Shown here: positions 1-6,969 of the stretch, piece by piece
Layout of the letters: each line of letters opens with the position of its first letter
How positions within the stretch are numbered: position 1 is the stretch's first letter
DNA from: an uncultured bacterium
GTDB taxonomy: Bacteria; Cyanobacteriota; Vampirovibrionia; Gastranaerophilales; Gastranaerophilaceae
Direction: 5' to 3'
NCBI GenBank assembly: GCA_902795965.1
Contig: CADBNI010000043.1
Span: 1 to 40,548, forward strand
DNA length: 40,548 nt
Notes under the pieces: generated by a model
Database searches by the model: none
What the model was told of the DNA's origin: nothing
Seen by the model: only the letters and a program-made list of their open reading frames with translations
Position numbers and translations under genes: made by a program

Positions 1-53
1 GCGCATGCCTGTCACGCATGAGGTCGCGAGTTCGAGCCTCGTCGTTCCCGCCA
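1..53 (+). tRNA. tRNA-Asp (GTC), 5' part cut off by window start
   Basis: The anticodon arm is complete: stem CATGC at 4-8, seven-base loop at 9-15 with anticodon GTC at 11-13, stem GCATG at 16-20. It is followed by a T arm (GCGAG, TTCGAGC, CTCGT at 26-42), the 3' acceptor strand at 43-49, discriminator G50 and an encoded CCA at 51-53. The D arm and 5' acceptor strand lie outside the window. GTC reads aspartate codons. Confidence 0.93.
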
Positions 54-60
54 TTATTAA

Positions 61-86
61 AAGCCCGCATTGCGGGCTTATTTATT
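61..86 (+). terminator. Rho-independent terminator after tRNA-Asp
   Basis: An 8-bp GC-rich stem (AAGCCCGC at 61-68 with GCGGGCTT at 72-79) has a 3-nt loop and is followed by a T/A-rich tail, eight bases after the tRNA CCA. The hairpin contains an ATG at 69 that is in frame with the next gene, but its position makes it an unlikely start. Confidence 0.85.
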
Positions 87-96
87 AGGAGATACA

Positions 97-843
97 ATGT
101 ATAATAATTGTTTTGCAGATAATGATGAATACAAGATAAAAATTGACAGTTATCGACCGTTAGATAAGGATGCTGTAAAACAAATTCAAGAATACTATCG
201 AATTGGTCTAACATATTCTTCAAATGCATTAGAAGGTAACACACTTGATTTGGCAGAAACAAAGGTTGTATTAGAAGATGGTTTAACTGTTAGCGGAAAA
301 CCAATGAAAGACCATCTTGAAACTATCGGACACTCTGATGCTTTTTATGAATTATTAAAATTAGCTAAATCAGATATTATCACTGAAGAAAATATTAAAT
401 ATCTGCATAAATTATTTTACAAGCGAATTGATGAAGAAAATGCCGGTCAATATAGAAAAAAAAGTATTATTGTAACAGGTTCAGATGTTGAATTTCCAAA
501 ACCTGAAGTCTTACAGGATAAAATGTCGGAGTTTGCTCAAAGTATTTCTGAAATGAAAGCAAATCTTCACCCTGTTGAATTTGCAGCAATGTTACATGCA
601 AAGTTTGTAAATATTCACCCATTTATTGATGGTAATGGCAGAGTGGCAAGGCTCTTGATGAATTTGGCATTATTACAATCAGGATATAATATAACAATTA
701 TCCCGCCTGTTGTAAGAGCTGATTACATAAGAGCAATTCAAGATACTAATCATAATAATTTTATTCCTTTTATAAACTTCATTTCAGAAATGGTATTGGA
801 AAGTCAGAAGGAATATTTAAGAATAATTGAAAGATTAAAATAA
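97..843 (+). CDS. Fic family protein, predicted AMPylating (adenylyltransferase) enzyme
   Basis: Fic enzymes transfer AMP, or other nucleotide parts, to hydroxyl side chains of target proteins. The active-site motif HPFIDGNGR is present at residues 174-182, with the catalytic His174. An N-terminal helix carries SNALEG at residues 42-47, matching the [S/T]xxxE[G/N] inhibitory motif with Glu46 as the inhibitory glutamate, so this looks like a self-inhibited class II type Fic protein of 248 residues. Start ATG97 is chosen because AGGAGA lies at 87-92; the in-frame ATG at 69-72 sits inside the tRNA terminator. It stands alone after tRNA-Asp, a common place for accessory genes. The target is unknown, and no toxin/antitoxin partner is visible beside it. 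Confidence 0.9.
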   Translation: MYNNCFADNDEYKIKIDSYRPLDKDAVKQIQEYYRIGLTYSSNALEGNTLDLAETKVVLEDGLTVSGKPMKDHLETIGHSDAFYELLKLAKSDIITEENIKYLHKLFYKRIDEENAGQYRKKSIIVTGSDVEFPKPEVLQDKMSEFAQSISEMKANLHPVEFAAMLHAKFVNIHPFIDGNGRVARLLMNLALLQSGYNITIIPPVVRADYIRAIQDTNHNNFIPFINFISEMVLESQKEYLRIIERLK

Positions 844-924
844 TTATAGTTATACTACTAATTTTATTATCGTATCACATATCTTTCGGGCAGTGTGGGT
901 ATCATTCAAGTGTTATTAATATCT

Positions 925-957
925 CTTAGTTTGAACCTTGCAACATCAACCCAGCCA
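925..957 (+). other. tRNA-like 3' fragment (T-loop, acceptor strand and GCCA)
   Basis: The sequence has a T-loop-like TTTGAAC, a possible acceptor strand CAACCCA and an encoded GCCA ending at 957, then a terminator hairpin, the same order as at the real tRNA-Asp. The T stem does not pair properly and no full cloverleaf can be drawn upstream; only TGGGTAT near 895 partly matches the acceptor strand. It is best read as a tRNA relic or att-like remnant. Otherwise I see nothing in the 209 bases between the fic gene and the next gene. Confidence 0.35.
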
Positions 958-962
958 TTAAA

Positions 963-988
963 AGAAGCCGTCTTGTGTGGCTTTTATT
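963..988 (+). terminator. Probable intrinsic terminator
   Basis: GAAGCC at 965-970 pairs with GGCTTT at 980-985 around a 9-nt loop, followed by TTTATT. The stem is short (6 bp with one G-T pair). It could end transcription of the fic gene or of a former tRNA. Confidence 0.5.
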
Positions 989-1052
989 GTATAAAATATT
1001 ATTAGAGTATAATATTTTTATAGCGATACTATTTGTGAGGTTATGCTTTATT

Positions 1053-1460
1053 ATGAAAAAATTTGTTTTAATTTGTTTACTGTTTACTACCACCTGTGCA
1101 TATAGTTGGGAAACCTTTATGGATAGGTGTATAAAGTCTTGGATAGGCTATCCTCTTGATGCTATGATAAAGCAATGGGGCTATCCGGACGAAACAAAAA
1201 ATGTTGCGGGGAAAAATTTATTCATTTGGATTGATTACGATTATAGTAATAGTAAAAATTCCGGCGGAATTTCTATTAGCTCTACAGATAAAAAAGGTAA
1301 TGAAACAGTTTTTAGCGTGGGAGGAGAAACCATAGTTGATTTTTGCAAAAAAACTATCGAAACCGATGAAAATAACATAATAATTAACGGTAGTTGGAAA
1401 GGTAATTCCTGTCCGCTTTTATACGGATCAAAATTGATGAATCCACAAAACAAGCGTTAA
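1053..1460 (+). CDS. Small secreted protein of unknown function
   Basis: The 135-residue product starts with a clear Sec signal peptide (MKKFVLICLLFTTTCAYS, cleavage likely near residue 18). The mature part has a WIGYPLDAMIKQWGYPDE segment and later an FIWIDYDY strand, a pattern I associate with small uncharacterised envelope proteins of Gram-negative bacteria. The cysteine in the signal peptide does not form a convincing lipobox. ATG1053 is chosen over an earlier in-frame start because it begins the signal peptide; GAGG at 1037-1040 is a somewhat distant ribosome site. I do not recognise a named family. Confidence 0.7.
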   Translation: MKKFVLICLLFTTTCAYSWETFMDRCIKSWIGYPLDAMIKQWGYPDETKNVAGKNLFIWIDYDYSNSKNSGGISISSTDKKGNETVFSVGGETIVDFCKKTIETDENNIIINGSWKGNSCPLLYGSKLMNPQNKR

Positions 1461-1623
1461 TTATAAAAATTAAATTTCTAACATTGTATAATTGTTCAAC
1501 CGATATATATTCTATTATATTAATTGTCACAATTTATTTTAATATATTTAATTTTTCAATTTTTAATAAAATTTTTTTTTAAATCTCTTTTTATGGTATG
1601 ATGACGGAGTTGGAGATTAATTT
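1461..1623. other. AT-rich spacer before the PAP2 gene
   Basis: This is 163 bases of very AT-rich DNA with long T runs around 1550-1585. No gene or clear hairpin is visible. A promoter for the PAP2 gene probably lies near its 3' end (a TATGGTATGAT stretch at about 1592-1602), but I see no convincing -35 box. Confidence 0.3.
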
Positions 1624-2601
1624 ATGATTGATTGTTTGTCAAACCCGTTATGGTTAAAACCCCAGATTGATTTTTTACTGTTTTTACAAAATTTCAGAAT
1701 TGGGAATTTGGAAATTTTTGACAAATTATTTTTATCAATTACAATTTTCGGTGAATTTTGGCTGCCTACTCTTGTTTGTGCCATTACATACTGGTGTATG
1801 GATTTTAGGGCAGGTATTTATCTGTTTTCTTTAGAAGGATTTAACGTATTTTTGACACATTTTTTCAAAATGTTAGCCTGTGTCTACCGTCCCTGGGTTT
1901 TGGACGGCAGTATTCAGCCTTCAAAACTTGCCGTTCCGTATGCAAAAGGATATTCTTTCCCGAGCGGACATTCGGCTATGGCGTCTTCGGTTTTGGGCGG
2001 ACTTGCTTTCCTTTTAAGAAAAAATAAAAAGTTATGCGCAATATTGATTGCCCTAATACTTCTTGTAGGATTTTCAAGACTTTGGCTCGGAGTTCATACT
2101 CCTCAAGATGTTGTTGGCGGATTTACGATAGGAATTTTTCTTATTTTCATTGTTAACAAAATGATAAATTGGGCTGAAAAAGATACTGACAGATATTTGT
2201 ATTTGCTTGCTATTATTGATGTATTAGCAGTTTTAGCCCTAATTTATATCTATTTTTTCAATACATACAGGATTGATTATGTTTCGGGGGAACTTTTGGT
2301 TGATCCTCAAAAATCAAAATACGTAACAATTATTGCTTATGCTTACGCGTTGGGACTTATTAACGGAAGTTTTTTGTGCAGAAGATTTTTCCCGTTCAAT
2401 CCTAAAGAAATATCTGTCAAACGTCGCATTATTCGCGGGCTTGTCGGTTCTGTCGGACTTGTTTTAATGCTTAAATATGCACTTGAAAACGTATTTTTAA
2501 ATGTTGTGGATTTGAAAATCGGATTTCCTGTTGTATTCTTTATAGGTATAGTTGTAACTTTGGTTTATCCTGTTATTTTCAGCAAGTTTAAGAGGACTTA
2601 A
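1624..2601 (+). CDS. Membrane PAP2-superfamily phosphatase
   Basis: A 325-residue inner-membrane protein with several hydrophobic segments. All three PAP2 phosphatase motifs are present: K82-x6-R89-P90 (KMLACVYRP), P113-S-G-H116 and S151-R-x3-G-x-H158-x3-D162 (SRLWLGVHTPQD). The histidines are the catalytic pair expected for lipid phosphate phosphatases such as undecaprenyl-pyrophosphate or phosphatidylglycerol-phosphate phosphatases; the actual substrate cannot be told. The C-terminal third (about residues 190-325) adds more membrane helices than a minimal PAP2 enzyme has. GGAG at 1611-1614 precedes the start. The stop codon overlaps the stop of the opposite-strand gene (TTAA at 2598-2601). 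Confidence 0.9.
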   Translation: MIDCLSNPLWLKPQIDFLLFLQNFRIGNLEIFDKLFLSITIFGEFWLPTLVCAITYWCMDFRAGIYLFSLEGFNVFLTHFFKMLACVYRPWVLDGSIQPSKLAVPYAKGYSFPSGHSAMASSVLGGLAFLLRKNKKLCAILIALILLVGFSRLWLGVHTPQDVVGGFTIGIFLIFIVNKMINWAEKDTDRYLYLLAIIDVLAVLALIYIYFFNTYRIDYVSGELLVDPQKSKYVTIIAYAYALGLINGSFLCRRFFPFNPKEISVKRRIIRGLVGSVGLVLMLKYALENVFLNVVDLKIGFPVVFFIGIVVTLVYPVIFSKFKRT

Positions 2602-3014
2602 ACAGCACCTATACCGCGAAGAATTCCTATCATACCTTCTGCGGCAATATCATTTGTAACTTTGCCGTCTTTGTTAATGTAATAAAAATTCATAACGCAA
2701 ACGGAGATTTTTTTACCGGTCGGTTCAATTCCCATAAAGTTTCCGTCATGAGTTGCCGTCAAATCCCATTTTACTGCGACTTTGTCTTCATCTGCAACCA
2801 AATCTGTTATGTGCCATTGAACATCCGAAAATCCTTGACGCATCCAGTGAACTACCGACAAATAACCCTTTCCTCCATATAAAGGGTCAGGACTTGCGGG
2901 TGTGTAAAACGGAGCGTCCGAAGCGACAAGTTCTTCCGCCAATTTTTCATCGGCTGTATTTATCATTGTTTCAAATTTTTTTATTATTTCTTTGTTGCGT
3001 TCAATTAAATTCAT
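2598..3014 (-). CDS. SnoaL/NTF2-like fold protein
   Basis: 138 residues with the pattern of the SnoaL-like family of small cone-shaped alpha+beta barrels: an N-terminal helix (ERNKEIIKKFETMINTAD), a middle segment FSDVQWHITDLVADEDKVAV and strands around WDLTATHDGNFMGIEPTGK. Related proteins are polyketide cyclases, isomerases or simple ligand-binding proteins, so no substrate can be assigned. It has a strong GGAGGA ribosome site just before the ATG at 3014 and is divergent from rarA. It is a cytoplasmic, single-gene unit ending tail-to-tail on the PAP2 gene. Confidence 0.8.
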   Translation of the reverse strand: MNLIERNKEIIKKFETMINTADEKLAEELVASDAPFYTPASPDPLYGGKGYLSVVHWMRQGFSDVQWHITDLVADEDKVAVKWDLTATHDGNFMGIEPTGKKISVCVMNFYYINKDGKVTNDIAAEGMIGILRGIGAV

Positions 3015-3078
3015 ATTTCCTCCAAATAAATTATATTAAGCTAATATGTTAACGTCAAGATAAAAAATCTTGTTTCTG

Positions 3079-3095
3079 TGCTAAAATGCAGATAT
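3079..3095 (+). promoter_or_regulatory. Extended -10 promoter for rarA, close to the start codon
   Basis: TG-C-TAAAAT (3079-3087) is an extended -10 element whose last base lies 8 nt before the ATG at 3096. No good -35 or Shine-Dalgarno is seen. The expected transcription start is at or within a base or two of the ATG, so the mRNA is likely leaderless. Confidence 0.5.
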
Positions 3096-4412
3096 ATGGA
3101 ACAACAATCACTTTTTGAAGATAATCACAATCAGCCTTTGGCATCACGCTTACGACCGAGAAATTTGGACGAATTTGTCGGTCAAAGACACTTGATTGGC
3201 GAAGGAAAAGTTTTAAGAAAACTGATAGAAAGTGATAATATTTCATCAATAATTTTTTGGGGAAATCCCGGTATTGGAAAAACAACGCTTGCAAGAATTA
3301 TTGCAAACAAAACTCATTCGGAATTTATAGATTTTTCTGCGGTTACTTCAGGCATAAAAGAGATTAAGGCCGTTATGACACAGGCGGAAAATAATCGTAA
3401 ATTCGGACAAAAAACGATAGTTTTTGTTGACGAAATTCACAGGTTTAATAAGGCACAACAAGATGCATTTTTACCGTTTGTTGAAAAGGGAAGCATAATT
3501 TTAATCGGAGCAACAACGGAAAATCCTTCATTTGAGATTAATTCAGCACTATTATCCCGTTGTAAGGTGTTTGTGTTTAAACCGTTGGAAACGGAAGATT
3601 TGGTTACGCTTTTGAAGCGGGCTGTCACTGATGAGAGAGGGTTTGGAAATACAAATATCAATATTGATGATGAATTTTTGACGATGATAGCGGAATTTGC
3701 AAACGGTGATGCAAGGAGTGCTTTATCAACGCTTGAAATGGTTATCTTGAACGGTGATACTGATGAAAACGGCACCGTTAATATTACAAAAGAAACTTTG
3801 GAACAGTGTATTTCAAAAAAATCGCTTTTGTATGATAAAAACGGGGAAGAACATTATAATATAATATCTGCCCTGCATAAATCAATGAGAAATTCCGATC
3901 CTGATGCTGCGGTTTATTGGCTTGCGAGAATGCTTGAGGCGGGAGAAGATCCCTTATATATTGCGCGCAGGATAACGAGATTTGCCTCGGAAGATGTCGG
4001 ACTTGCGGATCCGCACGCGCTTGAACTTGCGGTTGCAGCTTATCAGGCATGTCATTTTATCGGAATGCCCGAATGCAGTGTGCATTTGACACAAGCGGTA
4101 ATTTATCTTTCGATGGCACCAAAATCTAATGCAATGGAAGTTGCTTATATGCTTGCGAGAAAAGACGCAAAAGAGCATATAGCCGAGCCCGTTCCTTTGC
4201 AGATAAGAAACGCTCCGACAAAATTGATGAAAGAATTGAATTACGGTAAGGGTTATCAGTATGCGCACGATTATGAAGAAAAAATGACAAGTATGCAGTG
4301 CCTGCCTGATTCTCTTGTCGGCAGAGAATACTATATCCCGACGGAACAGGGGCTTGAAACAAAATATAAAGCTAAATTACAACAAATCAAAGATTGGAAA
4401 AAATCACATTAA
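3096..4412 (+). CDS. rarA: Replication-associated recombination protein A (RarA/MgsA), AAA+ ATPase
   Basis: RarA is a clamp-loader-like AAA+ ATPase that acts at stalled replication forks. The 438-residue product opens with the family signature PLASRLRPRNLDEFVGQ. It has Walker A GNPGIGKT (residues 56-63), Walker B VFVDEIHRF (Asp112, Glu113) and a sensor/arginine-finger region ATTENPSFEINSALLSRC. The C-terminal half (MRNSDPDAAVYWLARMLEAG, then PLYIARRITRFASEDVGLAD) is the RarA/WRNIP1-specific tetramerisation domain. A GTG at 3078 is in frame, but ATG3096 matches the family start. The gene is full length. Its stop overlaps that of the opposite small regulator gene. Confidence 0.97.
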   Translation: MEQQSLFEDNHNQPLASRLRPRNLDEFVGQRHLIGEGKVLRKLIESDNISSIIFWGNPGIGKTTLARIIANKTHSEFIDFSAVTSGIKEIKAVMTQAENNRKFGQKTIVFVDEIHRFNKAQQDAFLPFVEKGSIILIGATTENPSFEINSALLSRCKVFVFKPLETEDLVTLLKRAVTDERGFGNTNINIDDEFLTMIAEFANGDARSALSTLEMVILNGDTDENGTVNITKETLEQCISKKSLLYDKNGEEHYNIISALHKSMRNSDPDAAVYWLARMLEAGEDPLYIARRITRFASEDVGLADPHALELAVAAYQACHFIGMPECSVHLTQAVIYLSMAPKSNAMEVAYMLARKDAKEHIAEPVPLQIRNAPTKLMKELNYGKGYQYAHDYEEKMTSMQCLPDSLVGREYYIPTEQGLETKYKAKLQQIKDWKKSH

Positions 4413-4624
4413 CAAATATTATTTTTTTCAAATTTAATATTGTATCCTAAAAGATTTATCAGCATTTCGGCTTCGTTATATTTCATAGTTTCGTTTTGAA
4501 GTTTGCGTGAAAGACTATCTACGGTATAAGGCTTTTGTGTCGTTGCAGAAACCATTTTAGCAAGCTCGGTCAAAGTTATATTCTCTTTTAACAAAAGCGT
4601 TTTGATACTTGTTCTTACTGACAT
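4409..4624 (-). CDS. Small helix-turn-helix regulator paired with prepilin A
   Basis: 71 residues with a compact helical, HTH-like layout: TSIKTLLLKENITLTELAKM for the first helices, then TVDSLSRKLQN as the probable recognition helix, ending in an EAEMLINLLGYNIKFE segment. It resembles small XRE-like single-domain regulators. AAAGGA stands 5-6 nt before the ATG. It is transcribed divergently from the prepilin gene at 4753, and the 128-bp gap holds a strong promoter and a palindrome array, so the likely role is a local repressor of that gene. This is inferred from layout repeated at three other loci in the window; no ligand domain is present. Confidence 0.65.
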   Translation of the reverse strand: MSVRTSIKTLLLKENITLTELAKMVSATTQKPYTVDSLSRKLQNETMKYNEAEMLINLLGYNIKFEKNNIC

Positions 4625-4656
4625 ACATATCCTTTTACTTTAACATTTTGGCATAC

Positions 4657-4685
4657 TTGACAAAATATAGAAAATTTGTTATATT
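4657..4685 (+). promoter_or_regulatory. Strong promoter of prepilin A
   Basis: A perfect -35 TTGACA (4657-4662), 17-bp spacer and -10 TATATT (4680-4685) drive the prepilin gene with a leader of about 60 nt. Confidence 0.8.
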
Positions 4686-4725
4686 ATTAGTAATAAATTA
4701 CTAAAATTAGAAAATTATTACTAAT
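4686..4725. promoter_or_regulatory. Palindromic operator candidate of locus A
   Basis: TTAGTAAT-AA-ATTACTAA (4687-4704) is a perfect 8-2-8 palindrome beginning one base after the -10 box. A third half site ATTACTAAT lies at 4717-4725, so that an 11-bp inverted repeat ATTAGTAATAA / TTATTACTAAT also spans 4686-4725. A protein bound here would block the transcription start region of the prepilin promoter. Confidence 0.6.
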
Positions 4726-4752
4726 ATCTTGAAACATTATGGAGAACATTTT

Positions 4753-5427
4753 ATGAGAAATAGCACAAAAAGTGTAAATACTAAAGGTTTCACACTTGCC
4801 GAAGTCCTTATCACCCTCGGAATTATCGGTGTCGTCGCCGTAGTAACTTTACCAACATTGATTAAAAATTATCAAAAAACCGCTACCGCAAATCGTTTGA
4901 AAGAAACATACACCATGCTTTATCAAGCTATCAGAATGTCGGAGCTGGATAACGGTCTGACCACCGAATGGACTTATCCCGAAAACAACGCTGACGGTTA
5001 CAACGAGTGGTTTAATAAGTATCTGCACCCGTACATTAAGCACACATCAATAAAAAATGCAGATGGTATACTTTATTTTATGCTACCTAACGGTGTTATT
5101 CTAAGATTTTGGAATAACGCTTCTACACAACAAGTACATGCTTATGTATATTTGAATGGTATTGAAAATCCTATAATGGGGAAAAATTATTTTGTTTTCT
5201 ACATTGGTTACAATAATGCAACTTCTTACCGCTTATTCAACTCAAATAAAGAAATACGTCCTTATGACTACGCACCTTGGGTAAAAGGTTACAAAGCTCC
5301 ATCTGATATCCGAGCAAAATTGATTAATCATCCTCAACACGGCTGTAACAATAATGCAAACAAAAACCTATGCACTGCACTCATAATGTATGACGGTTGG
5401 AAAATCTCACCCGACTACCCTTGGTAA
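4753..5427 (+). CDS. Type IV prepilin-like protein A
   Basis: 224 residues. The N-terminus has a short polar leader ending in KG followed by FTLAEVLITLGIIGVV, the prepilin peptidase site (cleavage after Gly, Phe at +1, Glu at +5) and the hydrophobic assembly helix of type IV pilins and type II secretion pseudopilins. The rest is a soluble head ending in YDGWKISPDYPW, a tail shared with prepilin C at 17060. ATG4753 is chosen because GGAGA lies at 4741-4745; the in-frame TTG upstream is unlikely. No pilus assembly genes are nearby, so it must use machinery encoded elsewhere. Divergent from a small HTH gene. Confidence 0.88.
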   Translation: MRNSTKSVNTKGFTLAEVLITLGIIGVVAVVTLPTLIKNYQKTATANRLKETYTMLYQAIRMSELDNGLTTEWTYPENNADGYNEWFNKYLHPYIKHTSIKNADGILYFMLPNGVILRFWNNASTQQVHAYVYLNGIENPIMGKNYFVFYIGYNNATSYRLFNSNKEIRPYDYAPWVKGYKAPSDIRAKLINHPQHGCNNNANKNLCTALIMYDGWKISPDYPW

Positions 5428-5512
5428 AATTATTACAAAATGTAAAATATATACTTTTTATATATTAAAAAAGTCAATTTTTTCGGGGATTACTTTTTTA
5501 TTTATATAGAGG

Positions 5513-5524
5513 TATAATTATTTT
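5513..5524 (+). promoter_or_regulatory. -10 box directly before a small ORF
   Basis: TATAAT at 5513-5518 is followed by six bases and then the ATG at 5525. The 16-base string from -10 to ATGG is identical to that before the mlaD-like gene on the other strand at 19310-19295. This points to a leaderless transcript. Confidence 0.55.
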
Positions 5525-5686
5525 ATGGACAAGAGAGATTTTACCGTAATCGAAAACGAAAAAATCACCGAACGTGAGGAAAAGCATTCCGTTCACACAA
5601 ATCCGATTGCGAAAAAATTTGTCAAATTCCATAATGAAAAAGAAAAATTCAGTGTGAAGAATTTATTCAAAAATGTACCAAATTAA
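5525..5686 (+). CDS. Small basic protein of unknown function (53 aa)
   Basis: A short open frame, MDKRDFTVIENEKITERE at the start and FSVKNLFKNVPN at the end, rich in Lys and Glu, with no signal peptide or membrane segment. Support comes from the perfect TATAAT six bases before its ATG, its position as first gene of a tight cluster, and its 14-bp overlap with the next gene (5673), followed by overlap with prmC. I do not recognise a family. Confidence 0.6.
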   Translation: MDKRDFTVIENEKITEREEKHSVHTNPIAKKFVKFHNEKEKFSVKNLFKNVPN

Positions 5687-6185
5687 AAGTCAAATATACC
5701 TTGAGATGACAAAAACACAGAAATCCGCTCTGTGTAATTTTTTGCGCGCGCTTGTAAAAAAATCCCCCGAACTTTCGGTTGATGATATCCTAAACAAATT
5801 TATCGAGGACGAAGAATATTATTTTGAAATCAACAACCCGCATTTTGAGTTTTTGAAAGACTATTTGGACAGTAACAAATTTTTGGAAGAAACATTGCTT
5901 TTTCTTAAAGAGTGCCGCAAATATTACGATTACAAGAAAAAACAAGAACCGATAATTCAGGCACAAAAAGAATTTGAAAAGAAAAAACGCGCATTTCTTC
6001 GCGAAGTAAAAATGTCAAAAGAACAACCGACAAAAAAACAACTTTACTATTACGAAAAATTGTGCAAAAAATATAACTTGGAAAAGAAAGAACTTACCTC
6101 AAAACTTGAGGCACGTGACGAAATAGACAGGATATTAAATGAGTATACAAGAGATTTTGAAAATATTGACGAACTCGGGGATTGA
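5673..6185 (+). CDS. Helical protein of unknown function, upstream of prmC
   Basis: 170 residues, strongly charged and helical, probably coiled coil from about residue 80 to the end (for example KKQEPIIQAQKEFEKKKRAF). No signal peptide or membrane segment. It overlaps the preceding 53-residue gene by 14 bp and prmC by 47 bp, so the three are one transcription unit with coupled translation. Start ATG5673 is taken from this overlap; an internal ATG at 5706 is an alternative, since neither has a good ribosome site. Function unknown. Confidence 0.75.
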   Translation: MYQIKSQIYLEMTKTQKSALCNFLRALVKKSPELSVDDILNKFIEDEEYYFEINNPHFEFLKDYLDSNKFLEETLLFLKECRKYYDYKKKQEPIIQAQKEFEKKKRAFLREVKMSKEQPTKKQLYYYEKLCKKYNLEKKELTSKLEARDEIDRILNEYTRDFENIDELGD

Positions 6186-6969
6186 ACCAAACGAAGCAAA
6201 TGTTGAAGTAAAGCTCCTTTTGGAGCATTTTGCAAATTACGGGGTCAAAGATATTATAACGGGTAAAAAACTTACACAAAAACAACTTGAAATCGTAAAA
6301 GAAAAAGCCGAACTTCGCGCAAAAACCCGTCAACCGATACAACACATAATCGGATTTGCCGACTTTATGGGCGAAAAATTTATCGTAAATCCTTCCGTCC
6401 TTATTCCGCGTGACGAAACAGAGATTTTAGTGAGAAAAGCAATAGAAATAATTAATGAAAACAACCTCAAAACCGCCCTCGATATCGGAACGGGATCCGG
6501 TTGCATAGCCTGTATGATTGCAAAACTTACGGATTGTCAAATTATAGGTACGGATATTTCGACAGATGCATTGAATACGGCACTTGACAATGCATCAAAA
6601 CTAAATCTTTACAACAAAGCAATTTTCAGAAAATCTGATATTTTTTCAAACATAAAGCCAGATGAAAAATTTGACATTATTATCTCAAACCCGCCCTACA
6701 TACCTCCTCAGGAAAAAGAAAAAATTCAAAAGGAAGTGACTTTTGACCCGGAAACTGCCTTATATACGACAGACAAAGAAGGTTTGGAATTTTATAAAAA
6801 AATTACAAACAATCCGCCTTTAAATCCGAAAGGTTATATGCTTTTTGAATTAGGAATTAATCAATCCCAATCCGTAAAAAACATTATGCTTGAAAACGGG
6901 TTTCAAAACATAGAAATCATCAAAGATTTGGCAAATATCGACAGAGTAATTGTCGGGCAAAAAATTTAG
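6139..6969 (+). CDS. prmC: Peptide chain release factor N5-glutamine methyltransferase PrmC (HemK)
   Basis: PrmC methylates the glutamine of the GGQ motif in release factors RF1 and RF2 using S-adenosylmethionine. The 276-residue product has the helical N-terminal domain, the QPIQHIIGFADFMG linker with VLIPRDETE, the SAM-binding motif DIGTGSG (residues 115-121) and catalytic NPPY (184-187), followed by YIPPQEKE. All are intact. AGGA lies 6 nt before the ATG, inside the upstream gene. The stop overlaps the stop of emrB on the other strand (TTAG at 6966-6969). The usual partner prfA is not in the window. Confidence 0.96.
   Translation: MSIQEILKILTNSGIEPNEANVEVKLLLEHFANYGVKDIITGKKLTQKQLEIVKEKAELRAKTRQPIQHIIGFADFMGEKFIVNPSVLIPRDETEILVRKAIEIINENNLKTALDIGTGSGCIACMIAKLTDCQIIGTDISTDALNTALDNASKLNLYNKAIFRKSDIFSNIKPDEKFDIIISNPPYIPPQEKEKIQKEVTFDPETALYTTDKEGLEFYKKITNNPPLNPKGYMLFELGINQSQSVKNIMLENGFQNIEIIKDLANIDRVIVGQKI

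Noticed and set aside
70-96. Upstream ATG start for the fic gene
   Set aside because: It lies inside the tRNA terminator hairpin; ATG97 has a Shine-Dalgarno directly before it.
5443-5466. AATATATA / TATATATT hairpin after prepilin A as a terminator
   Set aside because: The stem is only A-T pairs and no T-run follows on the plus strand; chance is likely in such AT-rich DNA.
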